Origin: Nitrosopumilaceae archaeon
Lineage (GTDB): Archaea; Thermoproteota; Nitrososphaeria; Nitrososphaerales; Nitrosopumilaceae
NCBI GenBank assembly: GCA_035631875.1
Contig: DASQHX010000009.1
Span: 363,281 to 427,280, forward strand
Length of the DNA stretch: 64,000 bases
Direction: 5' to 3'
Shown: piece by piece, positions 58,128-64,000 of the stretch
Position numbering within the stretch: the stretch's first letter is position 1
Layout of the letters: the number at the start of each line of letters is the position of its first letter
Translations under genes and position numbers: made by a program
Notes under the pieces: model-generated
Database searches by the model: none
The model's input: the letters and a program-made list of their open reading frames with translations, nothing else
What the model was told of the DNA's origin: nothing

Positions 58128-61100
58128 ATGTCTGAAAACGTAGCATTGAGACTAAACGAAGTCCCAATGCCTAGATATTATTTTGATTACTACACCAAAC
58201 TTTCTGAAGAGGTCTTTAGAACATTTGAGAAGGCAGCTGTTGCAAAATCTACCTTGGCAGACTCGTCTGGGATGGTAGAGCCCAAGATTGCGTTTGATCT
58301 CGCAGATCGTGTATCCAAGATGCATGACATTGATGTGACTGAACGACTAAGGGTATTGATTCAAAGCACAACAAAGGAGCTTGCCGCCTTGACCCTATCT
58401 GAGGAGATTGCTTTAGGCAAGTATTCTGGACCAGATACTTCACTAGAAGAGAGGCTTGATCTAGCAGTAAGGGTAGGCCTTGCCATAGTGACAGAAGGTG
58501 TTACAGTAGCCCCACTGCAGGGAATTAGTGAGGTAAAGATAAAGAAAAATCATGATGGCTCTGATTACCTTTCTGTATCATTTGCAGGACCAATCAGGTC
58601 TGCAGGCGGAACCGAAGCAGCATCTACAATGCTGATTGCAGACCACATCAGAAAGATAGCGGGACTTTCTAAATTCCAGGCAAACTCCTTTGATGATGAG
58701 ACTGGGAGATTTGTAGAGGAGTTAAGGCTCTATGAGAGAGAGGCTGGAAATTTCCAATACCATGTTCCAGATGAGGATGTTGTAACTGTCATATCAAATC
58801 TTCCAGTTGAGCTTGATGGTGTTGATACAGATCCGGTTGAAATTGTAAGCCATAGAAACATGACTCGAATCAGTACTAACAGAGTAAGGGGTGGCGCCCT
58901 TCGAGTTCTAAATGACGGTCTGATAGGCAAGTCAAGGAAATTACTAAAACTCATCGAGTTGTTTGAATTAGACGGTTGGGACTGGCTAAAGAGCCTAAAG
59001 GGTGCAATTCAGACTGGAGATGAGGATGCAGCATCTCATAGGATGAGAGAGGTCATAACTGGCAGATCCGTCCTTTCTATGCCAAAGAAACTAGGTGGTT
59101 TTAGGTTAAGATATGGACGAGCATGCAATACTGGCTTTTCCTCAGTAGGAATACATCCTGTCATTGCAGAAATTTTGGATCATACCATAGTAGTTGGTAC
59201 ACAGATCAAAGTTGACATCCCAGGAAAGGCTGCAACCATTGCTTTTGTGGATTCCTTGGACACACCAATTGTTAGGCTGAGAAATGGTAATGTCGTAAAA
59301 ATCAGGGACACTCATCACGGCATAAAACTCAAACCACAGATAGAAAAGATCCTTCACCTTGGTGACATACTGATCAGCTATGGTGATTTCTTGGAAAACA
59401 ATGCAGAGCTTGTCCCAACAGGCTATGTGGAAGAATATTGGGCCGAGGAACTCAAAACAAAGCTTGCAAAATATGAACCTGAAGATCCACGCTTACAATA
59501 TGTTTCAAAGGCACCAAGTCTAGATGAAGCATTCAAACTCTCACTTGATTTTGGTATTCCATTACATCCCAACTATCTGTATTATTGGGACCAGATCTCA
59601 ATCCAAGAATTTGAACAAATCCTAAATCCGCAAAAGGCAGATCCCGACTTGATAATCTACCAAAAAAATAGTAAAGAAACTCTTGAAAAACTTGGGGTAC
59701 CTCATGAAATGGCAGGAGATTCAATTTTACTAAAAGACGTAGAGGCAAAGATTTTCTTTTATTTGCTTTTTAGAAAACTCATAAAACTTGATCATACCAT
59801 GACTGTTCCAAAACTTATCACTGATGTATCTGGGATAAAAATAAAAGACAAGTTTTCAACGGCAATAGGGATTAGAGTTGGTAGACCAGAAAAGGCTGCA
59901 GCAAGAAAGATGAAACCCCCAGTACACACACTCTTTCCAATAGGCAGTAAGGGGGGAGCATCACGAGACTTGATAAAAGCATCAAAGGAACCAAATTTTT
60001 ATTGTAATATAAATAACAGATTTTGTAAAAACTGTAACGAACCATCAATTAGCATAGCCTGTCCAAAATGCAAAAACAAGACAACTGTACTTTTTGTCTG
60101 CCCAACTTGTCGAGATGAGTTAGAGTCTGAGTATTGTGAAAAATGTAAAAGAAAGACACTATCCCACACATATAGGTCATTTCCACTCAAAGAAAGGCTC
60201 TATTCTGCACAGGAAAGGACTGGCATCCGTGTTCAGGAACCATTCAAAGGCGTAAAGGAACTCATAAACCAAGACAGAATAGCAGAACCTCTTGAAAAAG
60301 GACTCATAAGACAAAGCCTAGGACTTAATGTCTTCAAGGACGGAACCATTAGATTTGATGCGACCAACGCACCACTAACTCACTTTACACCTGCATGGAT
60401 TGGAACCAGTCCAGAAAAACTTGTGCAACTTGGATATGCTCATGATATCAATGGCAAACCCATCACTAGTTCTGATCAAATAATAGAACTTAGAATTCAA
60501 GATGTCATAATACCACATGAATGTGGAGAATATCTGGTACAGACATCAAAATATCTGGATACAGAACTGGTAAAACTATTTGGTCATTCTCAATTTTACA
60601 AAGTAAAAACCACTGATGATCTTATTGGGCATTTAATGATTGGATTAGCTCCACATACATCAGTTGGGATTGTAGGACGAATAATTGGTTATACCAACAC
60701 ACATGTTTGTTATGGTACACCGGTGTGGCACTCTGCAAAAAGACGTGATGCTGATGGAGACGCTGATTCGATAATGCTTCTGATGGATAGCCTGCTTAAT
60801 TTTTCAAGACAATTCCTGTCAGACAGAATTGGGGGTCTGATGGACGCACCATTATTGGTGCAACCAATTGTCATACCACAGGAAGTCCAAAGACAGGCCC
60901 ATAACTTTGAGGTAGTAAAGTACTTGCCACTTTCATTTTTTGAAGCAACACTTACAAAAGAAAAGGCAAGTGAGATAAAAGATGTTGAGACCCTAAAGTC
61001 AAGACTTGAGACAGAAAGACAATTTTATGGATATAATTTTACACACAATACGTCTACTCTAACAGCATCAAGATCTCGTAGTGCCTATTCTACACTAGGA

Positions 61101-61499
61101 TCTCTTTTAGAAAAACTTGACATGCAAATCAGAACTGCTGATATCATCAATGCGGTAGACCCAAGCGAAGTTGTTTCTATGGTTATGACAACCCATCTCT
61201 TACCTGATATCATGGGAAATCTTAGGGCATATTCTAGTCAGTCTTTTAGATGTACAGCTTGCGGCGCAAGCTACAGAAGAGTTCCACTTGCTGGAAATTG
61301 TCTAGAATGCAGTAACAAACTAATCCAGACCATGACGCGACCTTCAGTCCAAAAATATCTCAAGCTAGCAACAAGGCTGCTTGATAAATACAAAATTGAT
61401 CCATACTTGAAAGGAAGAGTGATGTCCCTTTTGGATGAATTAGAACTGGTCTTTGGAAAAGAAGAAGGTAACCAAGCGCTTCTTACAGATTATGCCTAG
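58128..61499 (+). CDS. polC: DNA polymerase D large subunit (DP2)
   Basis: A 1123-residue catalytic subunit without an intein. N-terminal GPIRSAGGTEAA region; two zinc domains (about 625-685, with CKNC, CPKC, CPTC and CEKC; and about 1043-1065, CTAC and CLEC); and the catalytic carboxylates in RRDADGDADSIMLLMD near residues 870-885. It is the replicative polymerase of non-crenarchaeal Archaea. With DP1 and cdc6 nearby, replication genes surround the origin. Confidence 0.97.
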   Translation: MSENVALRLNEVPMPRYYFDYYTKLSEEVFRTFEKAAVAKSTLADSSGMVEPKIAFDLADRVSKMHDIDVTERLRVLIQSTTKELAALTLSEEIALGKYSGPDTSLEERLDLAVRVGLAIVTEGVTVAPLQGISEVKIKKNHDGSDYLSVSFAGPIRSAGGTEAASTMLIADHIRKIAGLSKFQANSFDDETGRFVEELRLYEREAGNFQYHVPDEDVVTVISNLPVELDGVDTDPVEIVSHRNMTRISTNRVRGGALRVLNDGLIGKSRKLLKLIELFELDGWDWLKSLKGAIQTGDEDAASHRMREVITGRSVLSMPKKLGGFRLRYGRACNTGFSSVGIHPVIAEILDHTIVVGTQIKVDIPGKAATIAFVDSLDTPIVRLRNGNVVKIRDTHHGIKLKPQIEKILHLGDILISYGDFLENNAELVPTGYVEEYWAEELKTKLAKYEPEDPRLQYVSKAPSLDEAFKLSLDFGIPLHPNYLYYWDQISIQEFEQILNPQKADPDLIIYQKNSKETLEKLGVPHEMAGDSILLKDVEAKIFFYLLFRKLIKLDHTMTVPKLITDVSGIKIKDKFSTAIGIRVGRPEKAAARKMKPPVHTLFPIGSKGGASRDLIKASKEPNFYCNINNRFCKNCNEPSISIACPKCKNKTTVLFVCPTCRDELESEYCEKCKRKTLSHTYRSFPLKERLYSAQERTGIRVQEPFKGVKELINQDRIAEPLEKGLIRQSLGLNVFKDGTIRFDATNAPLTHFTPAWIGTSPEKLVQLGYAHDINGKPITSSDQIIELRIQDVIIPHECGEYLVQTSKYLDTELVKLFGHSQFYKVKTTDDLIGHLMIGLAPHTSVGIVGRIIGYTNTHVCYGTPVWHSAKRRDADGDADSIMLLMDSLLNFSRQFLSDRIGGLMDAPLLVQPIVIPQEVQRQAHNFEVVKYLPLSFFEATLTKEKASEIKDVETLKSRLETERQFYGYNFTHNTSTLTASRSRSAYSTLGSLLEKLDMQIRTADIINAVDPSEVVSMVMTTHLLPDIMGNLRAYSSQSFRCTACGASYRRVPLAGNCLECSNKLIQTMTRPSVQKYLKLATRLLDKYKIDPYLKGRVMSLLDELELVFGKEEGNQALLTDYA

Positions 61500-62833
61500 C
61501 GAAGCTTAACGTACTCATAGGCACCAAGCTTGTTCTCAAAGCAATAATTGACCTTTTGAAAGTCTTTTCTGAACTTCTTTACTTCAACTGCTATTTTCTT
61601 TGCGTCTTTTTTGTCGACAACAACTTTCTTGATAAATCTTGCAACCTCTTTCATGTCTGATTCCTTCATGCCAAGTCGTGTAATCTCAGCAACACCAAGC
61701 CTTATTCCTCCTGGATGGAAATAATTTCTTCCAGCCTTGATATCTCCTGGTATGAGTTGTCTGTTTACAATTATGTTTGCTTTTTCTAGATCAGCCTCAA
61801 TTTTTCCACCATCACTAAATGAAAGAACATTTACTACGATTTGGTGTGATTTTGTAAATCCTCGTTTTTCTCCAAGAACCCCAAATCCATAGGAGTTTAA
61901 CGCTTCTGCAAGTGCCTTGGCGTTCTTTACAACCTGGACTGCATATTTTTTACCAAACTCTAACATTTCTGCAAAAGCAATTGCCTTTCCAGCCATATGA
62001 TGCAGGTGATGATTACTAGTCATTCCGGGAAACGTTGCCTTTTTGATCTCTTCACTATATTTTTCATAAGAGACGATCATGCCTCCTTGTGGTCCAAAGA
62101 GGGTCTTGTGCGTACTCATAGTCATTGCATCAGCTCCTTCTCGCAATGGATCTTGGAACTGTCCACCAGCTATTAACCCAGCAACATGAGCTGCATCATA
62201 ATTGACAAACATCTTGTACCCTTTTAGAAAATCAGCAAGCTCCTTAACAGGATGGGGAAACAAAAAGACAGAGCCCCCAAACATTGCAATCTTTGGAGTT
62301 CTACTAGCTTTGTCAAGCTCGATTACCTTTTGTTTTGTTTTATCTACATCAATTGACATCTCTTCGGCATCAAATGGATAAAATTCAATATCTAATCCAT
62401 GAACTAAACCTGCAGTTCCAGAATGTTCTTTTTTACCATGAGAGATGTGTCCACCAGAAGGAATTGAAGGCGCAAGCATTACGTCCCCTGGATTTGAAAA
62501 AGCTGAATAAATGGAAAGATTTGCCACAACACCAGAGATTGGTCTTACGTCAACAAACTCTGCCTTGAATAATTTTTTACCTAGTTCGATACACTTGAAC
62601 TCTACTTTATCGATATATGTACAACCAGCATAGACACGCTCACCAGGCCACCCCTCTGCATATCTATTTGCAAAGTCAGATATCGTTGCCTCTCTGACAG
62701 CAGGACTTGGAACATTCTCACTTGCAATAAGCGGTATTGAATTTGCAAACCAATCATTGTGAATTTTGAGCAAAGAAAGTACCTCCTTGCAAGATTCTTT
62801 TGGGGAGGATTTTGTCATGAACTGATCGACCAA
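61496..62833 (-). CDS. glyA: Serine hydroxymethyltransferase
   Basis: A 445-residue PLP enzyme interconverting serine and glycine with a one-carbon carrier. YAEGWPGERVYAGC near the N-terminus, VNYDAAHVAGLIAGGQF (PLP His/Asp) and the Schiff-base Lys in MSTHKTLFGPQGG. The C-terminal RLGVAEITRLGM segment is normal. Its stop overlaps the end of the DP2 gene by 4 bp (convergent). It supplies one-carbon units, also for panB. Confidence 0.95.
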   Translation of the reverse strand: MVDQFMTKSSPKESCKEVLSLLKIHNDWFANSIPLIASENVPSPAVREATISDFANRYAEGWPGERVYAGCTYIDKVEFKCIELGKKLFKAEFVDVRPISGVVANLSIYSAFSNPGDVMLAPSIPSGGHISHGKKEHSGTAGLVHGLDIEFYPFDAEEMSIDVDKTKQKVIELDKASRTPKIAMFGGSVFLFPHPVKELADFLKGYKMFVNYDAAHVAGLIAGGQFQDPLREGADAMTMSTHKTLFGPQGGMIVSYEKYSEEIKKATFPGMTSNHHLHHMAGKAIAFAEMLEFGKKYAVQVVKNAKALAEALNSYGFGVLGEKRGFTKSHQIVVNVLSFSDGGKIEADLEKANIIVNRQLIPGDIKAGRNYFHPGGIRLGVAEITRLGMKESDMKEVARFIKKVVVDKKDAKKIAVEVKKFRKDFQKVNYCFENKLGAYEYVKLR

Positions 62834-62914
62834 CTTTCCTAATTTAAAAACATCGATTAAAATTTTGAAAAACGGTTTAATTTTTGAAATTTCCCAGTTT
62901 TTGGGGTTTTTTAG

Positions 62915-62930
62915 TATAAAGATATAAAAA
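62915..62930 (+). promoter_or_regulatory. TATA region of the thermosome gene
   Basis: Two overlapping TATA-like elements (TATAAAGATATAAAAA) lie 25-40 bp before the ATG at 62955, a strong promoter for an abundant chaperonin. Confidence 0.6.
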
Positions 62931-62954
62931 GGGAAAATTGGGCTTCAATGAACT

Positions 62955-64000
62955 ATGTCATTACAAAATTCACAAGGCGGAATTCCAGTTGTTATACTAA
63001 AAGACGGTGCACAACAGACCAAAGGCCGTGATGCCCAAAAAAATAACATTACTGCTGCAAAACTGATTGCAGAGATAGTCCATACAAGCCTTGGTCCAAG
63101 AGGAATGGACAAGATGCTTGTAGATTCCCTAGGTGATGTTACAATTACAAATGATGGGGCAACAATTCTAAAAGAAATTGATGTTCAGCATCCTGCAGCA
63201 AAAATGCTAGTAGAAATCTCAAAAGCAACAGACAATGAGGTAGGAGATGGAACAACTTCTGCAGTAGTTCTGGCAGGCGCATTATTAGAAAACGCTGAAT
63301 CTCTCATACTACAAGAGGTCCATCCGACAATTATTGTAGATGGATATAGAAAAGCAGCACAAAAGACAAAAGAGCTTTTGGCAAAAATTGCAGACAAGGT
63401 ATCTCCAACAGACAAAGAAATTCTTGACAAAATTGCAAGGACAGCAATGCAAACAAAACTTGTCAGAAAGGACTCTACTAATCTTGCAGACATTGTAGTA
63501 AAGGCTGTACTTGCCGTAGCTGAAAAAACAGAAGATGGTTATGCAGTAGATATTGATGATATCAAAGTAGAAAAGAAAGCAGGCGGTTCCATAAAAGATA
63601 CCTATCTAACAAAAGGAATTGTACTAGACAAAGAAGTTGTTCATAGCGGCATGCCAAAAAAGATTGCCAATGCAAAGATTGCACTAGTTAACAGTGCACT
63701 TGAGATTGATAAAACTGAGTTTGATGCAAAAATAAACATATCAAATCCACAACAAATGAAATCATTTCTGGATGAAGAAAACAGGATGATCAAAAACATG
63801 GTGGACAAAGTAATTGCATCTGGCGCAAACGTATTGCTATGTCAAAAAGGCATTGATGATATTGCACAACACTATCTTGCAAAAGCAGGAATACTTACAG
63901 TAAGAAGAGTAAAAGAAAGCGATCTTTCAAAACTTGCAAAGGCAACTGGTGCAAGAATGGTAACAAATCTTGATGATCTGTTTGAAAAAGACTTGGGATC
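62955..64000 (+). CDS. Thermosome subunit (partial, runs off the window)
   Basis: Group II chaperonin, first 348 residues from ATG 62955. Typical segments: [27 protein letters not shown], the ATPase loop [12 protein letters not shown] (with the catalytic Asp). The apical domain begins about residue 210 and contains [16 protein letters not shown]. The C-terminal equatorial half lies beyond the window edge. It folds proteins in the cytosol. Confidence 0.97.
   Translation, partial: MSLQNSQGGIPVVILKDGAQQTKGRDAQKNNITAAKLIAEIVHTSLGPRGMDKMLVDSLGDVTITNDGATILKEIDVQHPAAKMLVEISKATDNEVGDGTTSAVVLAGALLENAESLILQEVHPTIIVDGYRKAAQKTKELLAKIADKVSPTDKEILDKIARTAMQTKLVRKDSTNLADIVVKAVLAVAEKTEDGYAVDIDDIKVEKKAGGSIKDTYLTKGIVLDKEVVHSGMPKKIANAKIALVNSALEIDKTEFDAKINISNPQQMKSFLDEENRMIKNMVDKVIASGANVLLCQKGIDDIAQHYLAKAGILTVRRVKESDLSKLAKATGARMVTNLDDLFEKDLG

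Noticed and set aside
1-64000. CRISPR arrays, insertion sequences, integrases, rRNA
   Set aside because: No regularly spaced repeats, transposase or att-like direct repeats were seen; tRNA genes show no flanking duplicated 3' ends.

Overview
This window is an AT-rich stretch of an archaeal chromosome, almost certainly from an ammonia-oxidizing thaumarchaeote (Nitrososphaerota, probably the Nitrosopumilales side). Supporting genes are archaeal lipid enzymes (glycerol-1-phosphate dehydrogenase, GGGP synthase), PCNA, PolD (both subunits), Orc1/Cdc6, TFS and RpoL, FttA, the thermosome, Cdc48, a proteasome beta subunit, the archaeal pantoate kinase/phosphopantothenate synthetase CoA route, a NmPin-like parvulin, an archaeal SepF, and cobamide genes (bluB, cbiH, cbiE) that ammonia-oxidizing archaea typically carry. 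Genes are short, tightly packed and often convergent with zero or negative spacing. Many appear leaderless, with a TATA box about 25 bp upstream of an ATG, GTG or TTG start.

Layout. 1-5.8 kb: a partial zinc-ribbon methyltransferase with an upstream regulator, a B-box-like mini protein, a secreted coiled-coil protein whose 5' leader holds a textbook hammerhead ribozyme core, a duplicated FN3-domain surface protein, and an AbrB-PhoU regulator that seems to start at CTG. 5.9-9.6 kb: the CoA operon (PoK, PPS, panB, coaBC). 10-20 kb: housekeeping genes (M24 peptidase, PP-loop enzyme, sepF, fttA, psmB, egsA, FKBP, class V aminotransferase, nadM, rtcA). 20-29.8 kb: LEA14-like and CopD-like membrane proteins, tRNA-Val, bluB, a tRNA-Arg with an 18-nt D-loop intron in a bulge-helix-bulge fold, tiny zinc proteins, cyclophilin, a PfkB kinase, a dUTPase, an MtrA-like corrinoid domain and a DegT aminotransferase. 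29.8-45.9 kb: tyrS, cbiH, aspartate kinase, the rpoL-tfs-pcn cluster, a phosphatase, ferredoxin, NmPin, a radical SAM enzyme, cdc48 and hsp20. 46-52.3 kb: NDH-2, a small Cas1-like relic, cbiE, a triple cupredoxin-like surface protein that has lost its copper Cys, a PAC2 gene with an apparent frameshift, and SpoIIM. 52.4-62.8 kb: PolD small subunit, cdc6, a roughly 550-bp replication origin with ORB-like elements, small DNA-binding proteins, GGGPS, PolD large subunit and glyA. The window ends inside a thermosome gene.

The items most worth a second look are the hammerhead ribozyme at 2284-2336 placed between a TATA box and a Shine-Dalgarno sequence; the BHB intron of tRNA-Arg(CCU); the origin beside cdc6; the Cas1-like fragment; and several long inverted repeats in promoter regions (hsp20, NmPin, the HTH/cyclophilin gap, the GGGPS promoter). 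All functional statements rest on reading the sequence and on family knowledge; no database search was run.
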